From Sphaerosporella brunnea (taxonomy: Eukaryota; Ascomycota; Pezizomycetes; Pezizales; Pyronemataceae): a stretch of DNA of 64,000 nt. The stretch lies in the NCBI GenBank assembly GCA_008704415.1, contig VXIS01000026.1, positions 204,673-268,672 on the forward strand. The letters are read 5' to 3'. Shown one piece after another: positions 11,585 through 23,084 of the stretch. How positions within the stretch are numbered: position 1 is the stretch's first letter; each line of letters opens with the position of its first letter. The notes under the pieces were generated by a model. That model did no database searches and was not told where the DNA came from. It saw only the letters and a program-made list of their open reading frames with translations. The position numbers were made by a program, and so were the translations under genes.

Positions 11585-14559
11585 GACCTATTTGCGGGGC
11601 TGCGCTGCGCGGATGTTGCCATCTCCACAGACACCTTCCCACCGATGAGCTCGGGACCTTGACCAGCCTCATTGCGACCTGTCGACGCAATCATACCACA
11701 AAACGCAAGGTGTCGGCGTCGAAACGAGACGCATGAAGTCGATAGTGCCTAAATTCCGATACGCTGAGGCGCCAGGTACGACCTTGTGGCCGGCCTGTCG
11801 GGGCACCGCCACCCCTAGGGGCAACGGCCCAGGCATCGGTAGAACCTCCACGGAGATGGTTTGCCTACCAGCAATGGGTCCCGTGATCCATGACACCACT
11901 CGGGAGGCGGGCCGCTGCCAGCTGTGACTCCGGGACCCACGAGATCGCTACACACCCAGATGCTATCGTAGGCGCTGGGGTGCTACGCAACGAGGGATGT
12001 GGCCTTTGTCTCTGGGGAGTTGGAGATCGGGTTCTACCATTCCTCCAAGACCGCCATCTCGCTATACCAGTGCGAATACCAACGTCATGATGTTGATGTT
12101 TTTGAACAATTCCACAGGGGCAGTGACGGTATAGGTATGTCCGAGTTGGCAGGCAGATTCGGTCGCAGAACCGGAATCAAGGTGCTTGTAGGCGGGCGCA
12201 CGGGCTCCGGCAATCCATAGGTGGCTGGTTGTTCATGGCCACCTTGAGAGTCGACGATGCCGATGCTGGCAGACTCTTTGGCACTTAGCCACTGACAGCC
12301 GGAATGACACCACCACCCACCGACTGCAGGAATCGCCCCGCCTACAAGATTCCCCGACAAGGTAGAGGCACCACGGAAGGTGGTGCGCAGCCATCCGAAC
12401 AGGCGTCTGCGAAGCCTACGGCGCCTGGGTGTGTCCAGATTGACGTTGCCCGCGGCCTGCCACAATTGCAGAGGATGATTCACGTTCGGAACATCAATTT
12501 CACCACTGGATGACAGACGTCGCAGTGCGCTCGCTTGGTGCGATGCCGCTGTCCGAATAAACGATCCTGTTGGCTGCCGACAGTCGCTGTCCGAGTATTT
12601 GCACTATGCGTGTCTTGGTTTGTTCTCGCAAGCAACGTTTGTTTCTGCCCCGGCGGGAGACTCTTCGTCCCAAGCCAAACGCATGAGAGGTGCAAACCCT
12701 CTCACCCAAATCCTGCAACCGGCAAGCTCCACGGCTCCTCTTGGGAACGTGTCGGAACGCCATGTGCCCAGCCACCAACAGCGAAAATCCTCCGTCGCAA
12801 GTACCGAATCGGCCAACTGCCATCAATCCTTGGAGGCAAGATGTGCTATCCTGGGCAGAGGCTGCTGTGGTAGGCGCAGTGGTGGTTTTTGTATAAGTGA
12901 GTCGCGGCGCCAGAACATAGGTCCTGCTAACACATGACGGCTACGATTCTAGGCATGACGGATTCGGCAACCTCCCCGCGCCGGCCAAACGCTGTGATTG
13001 ATACCGAGATCATTCGGCAATGGCCGGTCTGCACGCTGCACCGCCGAGGCGCTACCAACGCACTGGAGGACCGGAGGAATGAGACGGAGTAGGACGTAAT
13101 AGTGGAAAGCAAGTGATGGAATTCCAAACAGATGAAGTTCAATGAAATCTCCACAAAGCGGATGTTCCACGCACGCCGGCATCATCTAAATCGAACAACG
13201 CAATCGGAAGAACAGCGCGTCCCCGTTCCCCAAGAGTCCCCCCACAGTAGTTTGCAGGCCCATGTGCTGGGGTTCTTCACCTCGCTCTTGGTAGACCCGC
13301 GCTCCGTTGCCATGGCCGCATATGCGAGCTTCAGAACACTGTTCCTGGTGGTGAGACCAGTTGCTAACCCCACGTTGCGGGCAATCAAAGCTACCAGATC
13401 ATTTCTCGCAGTCTCCGGCCCAATGGCGAGCACTGAAAGGTCGGGCTTGGTAGTCTGTCGCACCCATTCCAGTGGTCCTGCGTGTTGTAGGTCACTGTGG
13501 CTTAGCCTCCTGCTCATCGCTTATGATCCACGCGGGTCTACACTGCTGGGTGTACGGGGAAATCATTCATCGGTTGTTCTTTGTTGGATCAACTGGAATA
13601 GCGCATATAAGATCTTAGGTTGCTACGTTGCCGAATGAATGAACTGACAGACATTGATTCTATGTACACTGATACAGTACCCGTAGTACCATCAAAAACC
13701 CTCCAGAGTATCCTGCATCACCCCCTTTGGTGGCATACAACGAATGTTTTCCATCGATAAAGGAATGAGCGCAAGCTCACCCGCTGCGGTTCCCCCGCGC
13801 GGGGCTCAACAAATGTAACGCAGACCCTCCGCACGTACCACTAATTCTTTCCCCCCAAGATAGAGTTACTAGTCATGCGCTCAAAGACCTGGAATGCATC
13901 CGCGCCATCAGGCAAATAGGGTCGTCGTGCTATCATGTCCGACAATACTGCACCTGCCAGATTTTACGTGCCGCATCGACATGTCGTCGTCCCGGCCGAT
14001 GCAGCGACGACACGGCGGTTGCCTGAAGTTCCTCGCCAGTTAGTCGCCCCGCACCCCTTCTATTTCGCCCCTCTTTGCCTGGCGCTGGCCTGGTAATGCC
14101 GAAGCGCGCAAATCCAGCTGACCCTTATCAACTGCCAAGTTATCCGAGTCAGCAGTCGGAGTTTTGAGGTGGTACATATTGCGAACTACTTTGGCCGACG
14201 CAGTTCTGGCGATACGCTCGGGGGTGCGCTGCTGGAGTAGCGGGGGGGGGAGGGGGCTGCGACAGCTGCTGCACAAAATTTGGATATGCACCCACCTCAC
14301 TACCCTCCGCGAGTGGTGTGTTTGGCGTTTTCAGTCGTCGTCTGGTTTCGTGCCGGAAGCCGCAATTTTCTTGAGCCGGGTCCCTCACAGCATGTGTGCG
14401 TCCAGTCAAAACAGAGCGCTGCGGGTGCTGGTGGGTGGCCCAGATCTTCTTCGCAAATTGTTTGTCGTGTTTAGGCTGCTTCCGACTTCGACCCATTGGG
14501 AGTCTCGGCGGCAGGAGCGACCACAACAGGCGCGGGGATGGTGACCGTCTGGGCGGGGG
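11585..14559. other. Unassigned, probably decayed repeats
   Basis: No gene is recognised. Plus-strand frames at 11999-12220 and minus-strand frames at 12085-12483 and 12604-12816 overlap without a clear coding strand. The minus frame at 13182-13517 (111 codons) has a plausible globular stretch (ARNDLVALIARNVGLATGLT) that could be a relic of LINE ORF1, but I cannot confirm it. A minus frame at 14149-14637 is proline/arginine-rich. Confidence 0.35.
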
Positions 14560-14639
14560 AATGACCACACGGCGCGCGGGAGATTCTCGAAATGTGCACG
14601 TGGTTAAAGGCCTCGGCCAGCACATCGGCGGCTTCACCC

Positions 14640-15110
14640 TCGATCACAAGCTCAAGATGCTCTGTCCGGATAATGTTGCGCCAAGGCAATCGACCGCAGT
14701 TCTGGCAGTGCCGACAGCGATGTGAACTTCGCAAGGCATGCTCTTCTCTTTGTCGATGTCGCCTGGAATGGCCCACTCTGGGCTAACCTCGCCCTCGCCC
14801 CTGCGCCGGGTGTCAATGTACTCTATAATTTGACAAGCCAGCTCACGATTCGCAGCGATGGTCAGTTCCGACAATGTGCTGGGCGAGGACTACAACCGTG
14901 TGCCCGGATAATCTTGCTCTCAAGGCAATCGACCGCAGTTCTGGCAGTGCCGACGGCGATGTGATCTTCTAAAGGTATCCGCCTCTATTTGTCGCGGTGG
15001 CCTGGAATGGCCCGTTCTGGGCAAACTTCGCCCTCGGCCTTGCACAGGGCGTCGATGTACCCTCTAATTGGACGAGCCAGCTCACGAGTCGGAGTGATGC
15101 GCGGCGCAGG
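14640..15110. repeat. Tandem duplication, period about 239 bp
   Basis: The block beginning CAAGGCAATCGACCGCAGTT occurs at about 14682 and again at about 14921. Both copies continue through GGCCTGGAATGGCCC-type sequence into a region matching GACAAGCCAGCTCACGA / GACGAGCCAGCTCACGA. The copies have diverged by scattered substitutions. On the minus strand both carry the same coding-like module (GEVSPEWAIPG in one, GEVCPE(R/W)AIPG in the other), followed by HIAVGTARTAVDCL in both. This looks like partial duplication of a gene or repeat ORF that has since decayed. A minus-strand frame upstream (about 15085-15306, from an ATG reading MSPSKLYRTHG) may be part of the same unit. Confidence 0.7.
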
Positions 15111-15309
15111 CGAGCCTCTCGGAAATGTGCATGTCCTTGCAGGCCTCGGTCACTACCGCCACCGACTGCTCGGCAGTGCCGTTGTGGTGGGTCTGGTACG
15201 CCTGGTGCCATCCGTTGTCGCCAGTCAAGATCGCCGTAACGACCCGGATCTTGTCGTCCGTTGTGCGCGGGCCGTGGGTGCGGTAAAGTTTCGATGGAGA
15301 CATGGGGCA

Positions 15310-16896
15310 GGGAGGTGCGGCAAGGATGCGTGTGCGAGGCGGTGTGGGATGGATGGATGTGTGGACGCCATTGAGGTGTCGGTGGACTGAAGTTCCCAGG
15401 CGATTGAGGTGCGGGTGGTGAGCAATTATGGTTGGCAACCCCATGATGCCGTGCCCTGGGCAGGGACGAGAGTGTTTTGTGGGAGACGAGCCGTGGGGGT
15501 CGAGAGTGGTGGAAGTTGATCGAACATTGCAAAAATCACGACCTCCACCGTAACAACCACCACTACTATCCTCCGACATATTAGACGATGGCACGATCGA
15601 TGTCAACCGCCGCTGTGTCCAACCGCGTTCCTGTTACCACTGATGATGGACCGATATGTCAGATGCATGTCCGACGGCGGTCTTTCATACCGCCACTGCT
15701 CAAGAACGGATATCCCAGACGGCGGGTTCTGGGGTTATCGCCCATGGCGTTGTCGCCACTTATCCATGTGCTATATCTTTTATAGCGATGTGTACTGGTG
15801 ACTAACTGGCCCAACAGTTGACCACCTCGCCCAGCCAGCCCGGCAGACGAAGATTTCGTCCATACCACCGAGCATATATCACACTTGCCCACCTACGTGG
15901 GGCGCTGCCAAGCAAAAAAAGAAGACGGTAATATCGACAACTTTTTATTCTGCAAGCCCTTTTTTCCTCTCTTGCCACTCTCTAGTTCCTTCTATATCAT
16001 GTCACGATCCAAATAAACTGCTTGATACAACCACCAGGCTTATCGACGATCTTGATCAACTCAATCTGAGGCAGTTTTCGGGATTGTAGTCGAGCAGAAT
16101 TCTGGAGCTGTAGTGGTGATACATGGTGCATGGTCACAGCTACGGAGTAGGTTCCTGAATGCCGATGCGTGGTGCCAGTGATCATGGAGCTGGGTGCGTT
16201 GGCTAGTGGTTGAGATGGAAAGTAGGTGCGATGGAAGGTAGGGACGATGGTTGACGTCAGCATCGTGATTAGACGCCCGGATGCTGAAACAAAATCCGGA
16301 GTCGCTCCAGCGTCCACCAAATAGTTGATTCACACACCCCGCCAGCCTGCCCGGCAAATAGTACACACTAACGTTCTGTGTGCCGAGTTCAGGTAGATCA
16401 GTAGTAGCTGTTCGCCTGTAGTTTGCTAAGTAGTCTGTACAAACACCGGGAAACGAACAGAATCCCCATGCCCTTACTTGCTGTTGTCTTGTCACACCGT
16501 GAAGTCATATAGCATCCAGCGGATCCTAGTGTCCCCCAGCGTCTCACATGGCTGGCTGCACCCAGCCCGCCGGTTTTCTGGGCCTGAAGGCCAGGCCGGG
16601 CTGTCTATTTTCAAGCTGGAACCGGTCCAGGCCCCGCTTCGAGTTGGCATGACGCGCGGTAGTTAACGGCAAAATAAACGTCTGTGATTTTGGAGTCCGG
16701 TGGCCAGCTTCCACGTCTCCTACAGGTTTCTTCCCGTGAAGCTGTACGGCCATATGTCCCCAGGTTGATCTCCAGCAAAGCCCACCCCCGTTGCGCAGCT
16801 TGATGATCGCAGTGATTCCGTAATCGACATATGGCCACGCTCACTCTCGTCAAACGGTAGATGCAAGGCCACATATCTAGACCGATGATGCTGTGT
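15310..16896. other. No recognisable gene
   Basis: No domain, repeat terminus or RNA gene is recognised. The minus frame at 16061-16495 (144 codons) and the plus frame at 15588-15785 are the largest candidates; neither resembles a known family. Confidence 0.4.
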
Positions 16897-17950
16897 CAAG
16901 TCTAAACAGCGTCCCAGCCTCGGCCGAGTGCCAAACTCTGTCCCAGGCCCGTTCGAGGAATAAAAGTGGTCCCCGACCGATGCGAGTGCGCAGCGCCTGA
17001 ACCCCATTCCTGCCGCGTGTGGGTGGTGAGCACCTTTCACGCCCACTCTGTGTTCCAAACTCCTTCCCGACTCTAACCTCTCCCAGCCCCGTCCAAGTGA
17101 TCAACCCCGTTCCTACCGCATCCCAATGCCAACTCAATCCGAACCGGGAACCACTTACCCTAGTGATCAACTCCTTCCCCGCCCCGTCCGTGTGGTAAAT
17201 CCGGTCCAGCTCCGTCCGAGTGCTGAATTCTAGCTCAACGCCGAACCCCGTCGCCGTCCAGTTCGAGTGCTATATCGCGCCCAGCCGCGTCTAAGTGATC
17301 AGTCCTGCCCACTCTCCCTCCGACGGGTGATGGAACCCGCCCCAATTCGGTCCTCGACAAACCCCATCACAACCCCCGGCGAATACGGAGCTCTGTCTCA
17401 ACGCTGAACTTTGGCCCCGCCCAGTCCGAGTGCAAAATCCCCGTCCAAGTGCCATCCTGCTCTAGTCCCGTTCCCGCCTTGTCCTGTACTGAACTCTGTC
17501 TCAACGCTGGACTGCATCCATGCCCCATCTGCGTGCTAGACTCTGTGTCATCGCTGAGCTCCGTGAGTGCTGAATCAGTTCCTAGTCATTTCCGTTCCGT
17601 GTGGGAAGAAATCACGTGCTCGGCCAGGTCTGAGTGCCCAACCACATCCGAGACTGGTCAGAGATGAACCTCATGAGAACTCCATCCGGCTAATGGACCG
17701 CACCACAGTCCCGTCCGAGTGCCGGACTCTGTCTCACGCCTGAATCACGTCCCCGCCCCGTTAGAGTCATGGGGACGACTCCCGTCCCCGTCAGAGTATT
17801 GGTTTCTGTCTCAACCATAAACCCGGTGAACGCACCGTGAGAGTACTCAATCCCGACCCAGCCTGTCCGAATGCTGACCTCATTCCCAAGTCCGAATCCC
17901 CCACCCGAGTAATGAACTCCATCCCGTGCCGGTGCAGAGTGCCGGCCGGG
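16897..17950. repeat. Degenerate C-rich satellite array, left part
   Basis: This region is a long run of imperfect repeats built from phrases such as CCCCGTCCGAGTG, CTGAACTCTGTCTCAACG and GATGAACCCCGTCC. The phrases recur at irregular intervals of roughly 25-60 bp, always in the same orientation. The plus strand is strongly C-rich. No reading frame persists through it. It continues on the far side of a LINE insertion at 17951-18313. Confidence 0.85.
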
Positions 17951-18313
17951 CGGATTGGACCGCTTTTGTTTTTGTTTTAAGTATATTCTATTCGGCTGCT
18001 TCCGGCCATGAAATATGGGAAGAGAGGAGACTGCGCTACCCCCCATGTCATAAGCAATCCGCTACCGGGGCCTGCGGCCCTCCTAAGGAAATCGACAAAG
18101 GAAAATCGCACCGGATAAAACACACACGCCAAGGAAAAGAAGAGGTCATTTCATGGTGCCCTTGTCGGGCCAGCATCCAATCTCGGTCCTGCGAAGGAAA
18201 TTCAACACTGCCTCCGTGCACCTATCGTCCGCCAGCGATTCGACCACCGAGATGGATGGCCAGCGCTTCGGTCTCCCACCATCCCAGGTAGCGTCTTTGA
18301 CGGATTGGACCGC
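17951..18313 (-). mobile_element. LINE C: 337-bp 5'-truncated LINE tail with 13-bp target duplication
   Basis: A perfect 13-bp direct repeat, CGGATTGGACCGC, lies at 17951-17963 and 18301-18313. Between them is a minus-strand LINE 3' end. It codes for the ORF2 C terminus (SLADDRCTEAVLNFLRRTEI, homologous to the tail of LINE A), then a TGA, an untranslated region of about 180 bp, the conserved GCAGCCGAATA motif, and an A-rich tail (TTAAAACAAAAACAAAAG) abutting the lower-coordinate duplication. The insertion landed inside the satellite array, so it is younger than the array. Confidence 0.93.
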
Positions 18314-19180
18314 GGAATGCGATTCCAACCGTCCCCCTCGTCCGGGTAATCAATCCCGTAGGAGCCACATCCTAGTAATGAACTCCGTGCTCACCCACTC
18401 CAATGAACTGTGCCAGCCCGATACGACTGCTGAACTTCCCCCAACTCTGAACCGCGTACCAATCCGTGTGAGTGATCAACCCTGACCCAGCCCCGATTGA
18501 ACCCATCCAAATGCTGAACTCAATCCCAAACCGGAACCCCGTACCCGAGTGATGCACTCTGTCTCCACTCTGAACCCTCTCGCAGCGCCGTCCAAGTGAT
18601 GAACCCCGTTCGTCCAAGCCCCATCCTAGTGGTCAACCCCGTTCATCCAGCCCAGTGAGTGATGAAGCCCGTCCCCGGCTCGTGCGAGTGATGAATCGCG
18701 CCGCCGCCCCGTCTGAGTGAATCCCGCCTCAGTCCCCGTTCGAGTGCTCAACCCGGTCCTCGAAGAACCACGTCACAACCCAGTCCGAGTGATGAATCAC
18801 AAAGCTGTCTCGCCCGAGTGCTACTCTCTGTCTCAACCCGGAACCCCGTGCGAGTGATAAATCCCGTCCGTCCCACACCCGTGCGGGTGATGAACCCTTC
18901 CACCCCGTCCCAGTGAGGATCCCCGTCCCTGGAGTATTCGACAGCCTGATTCCATTTCAACCGTGAACGCGGCGCCCGCCCCGTCCGATTGACCGTGCAA
19001 GCCCAATACTCTTGGCGAACGCTCTCTCACCCCGTCTGCCTGCACAATCCCGTGCCCACCAGGCTCGAGTTGTTAAGACCGTGCCACTACCGTCCGGCTG
19101 ATGAGCCCGGTTCCCGCTGAACCGGTCTCACACTCATCAGAGTGGGGAACTTCATACCCGCGCTGAACACCATTTCCACC
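18314..19180. repeat. Degenerate C-rich satellite array, right part
   Basis: This continues the array left of the LINE C insertion, with the same recurring phrases (GTCCGAGTGATGAA, CCCGTCC, CTCTGTCTCAACC) and strand bias. It fades out near 19130-19180. Confidence 0.82.
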
Positions 19181-19496
19181 CTTCGGCCCGCGGCAGCCGC
19201 CCCGGCAGGCCGGTGGGATGCAAACCCTGCGACGTAGGGTCGGGCTGTGAGGCCAGCTGTGAGCGAGAGCGCCGAATGACGAAACTTCTGATCCTCGATG
19301 GCGAGCCTTTCAAACCGGTCTACCGCACCGGTTATATGGTGCAGGCAGCTATTGGCCTAGTTGTCGCACGGATATTTCGTCGGAAAGTAAGTAGCGGACA
19401 CGGTGTAGATGGCGGTCAAACGGTAGGAAGTGGTGGTGGCCAAAGTTCACAGCGCACGCCCGGGCCGGGAGCCTGGACCGTGACCCCATAGTCAAT

Positions 19497-19870
19497 TTAT
19501 TGCCCATCTGCGCGGTGAGACCCGCCGGTGACTGGTATAGACCCGCGCTCTGTACCTCGCGTCTGCAAAGGTGGCGCCTTCCCTAAATGCCTGGATAATA
19601 CGCTGAGTCCGTCGCCAGTACTTGAAAATGAGCGATGGCTTGGCAGACTCCAAAGCTTCAGGGACTGCCTTCATAATACTGAGGAAGGGTTAAATACCGG
19701 GCACAGTGTAGTTGCAGTGCTTCCGGGAATAGTGCTAGCATGCGCCCTAGTAATATTCGATCTAGTTAATTTCGCAGTTGAGCTTGGGATAGAACATCAC
19801 TAGGTGTCCCGCATCCTCGACAATCTCCTCAATCCGACGGCGCTGACCTTGAAAGTCAGGCTGCTCCGAG
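19497..19870 (-). pseudogene. Decayed DDE transposase C terminus, related to the intact Tc1/mariner-superfamily enzyme
   Basis: On the minus strand the translated sequence contains QPDFQGQ, then a segment reading GHLVMFYPKLNCEIN, a stop, IEYY and another stop. This corresponds to the catalytic-glutamate region HLVAFLPKYHPELSPIEYVW of the intact transposase at 27035-28951. It continues with FKYWRRTQRIIQAFREG and RVYTSHRRV, matching FFRRVERIMEAYRSG and KVYKSHRRV of that protein. It belongs to a different subfamily from the 4.1-4.9 kb copy and is clearly dead. No termini were found. Confidence 0.7.
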
Positions 19871-21449
19871 AGATTCACTGCTGCCGGGCGACTCGCCATC
19901 GCCGAGACAACTGTGTTTCCGAGCCCAAGATGCGCTGATGACGCCCGCTTGTCGTGATTGTGCCTTTCTTTTGTTCGGCCTTCCCATTGTGTTCAAGTTG
20001 TTGCTGCTGGAGGGTCGTTGTACCAGTGGTATAGGAAGTTGGGAGCAGCCGACATTATGGATCAAAGTCATGACGAAAGAGCCTCAGTGCTCGGATCAAG
20101 TTGACCCTCAAGATATTGGCAGGCTGCAGGGCCGTGCCATTCAGCCGGTCCAAGGTTTTCACAATCCCTAGTTGCGACGCATAACCAGAGTACAACGGTG
20201 TTAAACCGGTGGGGCTGCAACACGTAGAATTATACAGCGGATCCTCTTTGGTGGAGAAACGTGGTGTCTGCACAGAGTTTGCACGCGGGGATAACTGCGT
20301 TTATTATGGTCGTACATCTCCACCGATCTCGAACGACCGGGGACGTGCGACAATGGGGTTTCAAGCTGCCTGCACCATAGATATTGACAGCATGTGGATG
20401 TCAGTGTTGGCAGTCTGGTTCGGCGGCAAACCAGGAGCTGAGCCTTCGTGCGTCTGCGCATATGCGCACGCATGCCCACCCGCCTTCGACCCTGGCTTTT
20501 ATGCTCGGCCGTAAGCGCAGGCTTCCTGCTAGTGTTGGGCACGAGACGAGACGAGACGAGATCTGAACACGGCCCGGGATGTCTCGTCTCGTCCAGAATA
20601 AACGTTCGTCTCGCTCGTCATTTAGGCCCGGGACGAGTACCCGGGATATCTCGGCTCGTGCCCACCACTGCTTCCTGCAATGCCCGTCTGCGTAGGTCAC
20701 ACCAAAGCCCCCTGAAATAAGGATGCAACAGAATGGGTCGCGGTTATCTTGGATAGTCCCCTTACCCTCACACACCACCACAATGCAAGCCTGTGTAAAG
20801 CCACACAAACACAGGCTCTCATTTCGGCACTGACTGGAAAGGTTGGTCTGGTGGCACAAAAAGTACGTCAAATGCAGTGGTTTCCCACTAAGGGCCTGGT
20901 GTCCCCCTACGGGCCTGAGCTCTGGTCGGATGAGAACCAGAAAAGACCACGAGCTGGAAATTCAGATGCCCGTCAACCGTCGAGGATGATCGAAAGTTGG
21001 AGTACTGCCCACGACGGCGACTAAACGTCTCGTCGCTGGAGCGAAGCTTCCCGATGCCGCAACTACGCAGAAATATTGCACCGTGTGGTTTGTTGCATGT
21101 CTGCCTGCGACCCCTTGGGTCACCGGCGACCAGTACAGGGAGACTTGGAATCCAAAACCAGCGCCTGGCTGATCCCTAGCTGGACTTTCGGCCAACATTG
21201 GAGCTACCTATGGTGCAGGTGGCCTTAAACCAACCTGTCGCTGACAATTTCCCCGACTTCAATAACATCACAAGATTGCGCGACTGGTGGAAGCAAGCGC
21301 CTCAGTCTTACAGAGCGCATCTTATTTAGAGGACCGGAGGGCTGTTTCTCCAGAGTTCTCACGTGGTGATCAGTTTATTTTAAACAGTCGTTGCCGTCTC
21401 CACCACCGCCGACGGGTCGGTTGAAGGCCGCCTGCACCTCGCTAACACT
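19871..21449. other. Unassigned; contains a miniature hAT element and a possible ankyrin-like fragment
   Basis: Apart from the miniature element at 20522-20678, nothing is confidently identified. On the minus strand near 20055-20273 a short frame reads TGLTPLYSGYASQLGIVKTL, which resembles one ankyrin repeat, but a single repeat is weak evidence. Confidence 0.3.
20522..20678. mobile_element. Miniature hAT-type element (141 bp) with 8-bp target duplication
   Basis: CTTCCTGC occurs at 20522-20529 and 20671-20678. The 141-bp element between (20530-20670) has inverted termini TAGTGTTGGGCACGAGACGA and, from the right, CAGTGGTGGGCACGAGCCGA. The interior repeats ACGAG/TCTCG and CCCGGG motifs. The termini resemble those of the 986-bp element at 10042-11027 (CAGTGTTG...CACGAGAC), so the two probably belong to related families mobilised by the same kind of hAT transposase. 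There is no coding capacity. Confidence 0.92.
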
Positions 21450-23084
21450 AACACCACTATGATCTCGTGAGTCTACCAGTGTCTTTCTGACCATGTTCGG
21501 CACCAAGCTCTGGTGGGACGGCCAACAGGGCGAGCAGGAACAGCTACAGAAGTTGTTCAACGGACAAACGAGGGCCATTTGGGGACCCCGGCCGCCGGCC
21601 GCTTTAGGCCGCCTCATATGTGAAGTCGGGCTGACAGACGCTGGCACCCTTGTATCACACCGGAGACGACCCTTTGTGTGAAGGCTTCCGGCTGTCCCTG
21701 AACGTAACCCAGCGGAAGATCAACTCAGCAAGACCCTTCCTCCGCAACCCTCAGCGGAGGTGCAGAGCATCACATTGGCTGGAGCTCTGCTGCATTTTGT
21801 GAGCAACAACACCTTTGACACAGGCACACCCACGACGAAGCCGCCGAATGAGAGGCGCCGGCTGGCCTGAATGGTCCCAGATCGCCCCAATCGTGTCGAA
21901 CCTACGGTGGCCAACGCTGCAAAACAGCACGGACGGCGCTATTGTGCTGGGTCCAGAGGCAACGGCTGCCTTCGTGGACATTGACGAACAGTCAACGAGG
22001 ACGCGATTGCGATATTCTCAGACGGCTCAAGGCTAGACACCGTACCCGCAGTCACCCAATTAGACTCCGACCCAAACAGAGGCAAGCGCACGCGTGCATA
22101 TAGTGGGAACAATAAAGAATAGGATGCGGAAGTCTTTGGTATCGCGACAGCCCTTGAAATAGCATAGACGTGCGTCCAGGACGGCACTCAACAATGCGTA
22201 CGCTTTTATACCGACTCGCCAGGAGGCCTCAAATGCCTGCAACATACTCTACTGGTCCCTGGAAAATGGCTCCTACCCCGCATCGTCTGCACAGCTGCTG
22301 ACCTGCGGCTATGACGTATCACCGGTACCAGGCCGTGCGGACGTCCCAGGCTACGAAATGCCGGATCCGGTTGCGAAAGAGGCAGCTTGGGGTCCCTCAC
22401 CAATGACATTCTCCACACTCTCACCGCGTCGCTCGCGACAAGCAGCCGCACGCGCACCGAGACCAACACACACCGTCAACCACGGTTAACCACACACTGC
22501 AAATCCAAGGGCTACTAAAACGAAAAAACAAGGAGATCATCGCGACCAAGACCAGAAAACTCCTCGCATCACGCTTGTACTAACTCCGGGTAGGCACGGC
22601 TCCTACCGGTGCATACCTTCACCAGACCGGCGGTCGGCCGGGTGACAAGTGCTGGTGATGGAAATCAGACGCCGTCCAAGCCTGGGATCGCTTTTCCAAG
22701 TTGTGTAAGAGGTGGAAGAACGAACAGATGATCCTGCGGATGTCAGTGAAGCAGGCAACAGGCGAAGGCGGGCTCAAGCGGTGACCGTCGACGACCACTG
22801 CTGCGCTGCGGGCCGATGATAGGTGCACGCAAGCGGGGTTGACTGTCCCTGGGTCCACAAAAGTCGCGACAGGGCCCGACAGGTAAATATGCTATGGTAT
22901 ATGCTTTTCCTGTGCCCTATGCTTGGCCTTTCCTTTAAGCACGCTCCTCGTCTTCACGGATCTCCTCGATGCGGCTCACACAACGCGTGTGATCTCCTTG
23001 CCTCTGAAGCGTAGCAGAGCCCGTTCTCTTCTATAAATCATGGCCGCCAGCGGCCGGATACGGTATGATCAAAACAAAAAAAAA
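21450..23084 (+). mobile_element. LINE B: decayed non-LTR retrotransposon, 3' half
   Basis: The plus-strand frames read as a Tad1-like ORF2 C-terminal half. A post-RT block (MFGTKLWWDGQQ, LQKLFNGQTRAIWG, LICEVGLTDAG) starts at 21493. RNase H pieces follow (AEVFGIATALEIA; RFYTDSPGGLKCLQ) at 22100-22250. Then come a zinc-knuckle-like region (GDKCWWW, FSKLCKRWKNEQ) and a C-terminal tail (LRADDRCTQAGLTVPGSTKV) ending near 22885. The 3' untranslated region ends with GGCCGCCAGCGGCC, a perfect hairpin stem, then the A-rich tail at 23067-23084. Many frameshifts and stops make it dead. I found no matching target duplication, so the 5' boundary is uncertain. Confidence 0.82.
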
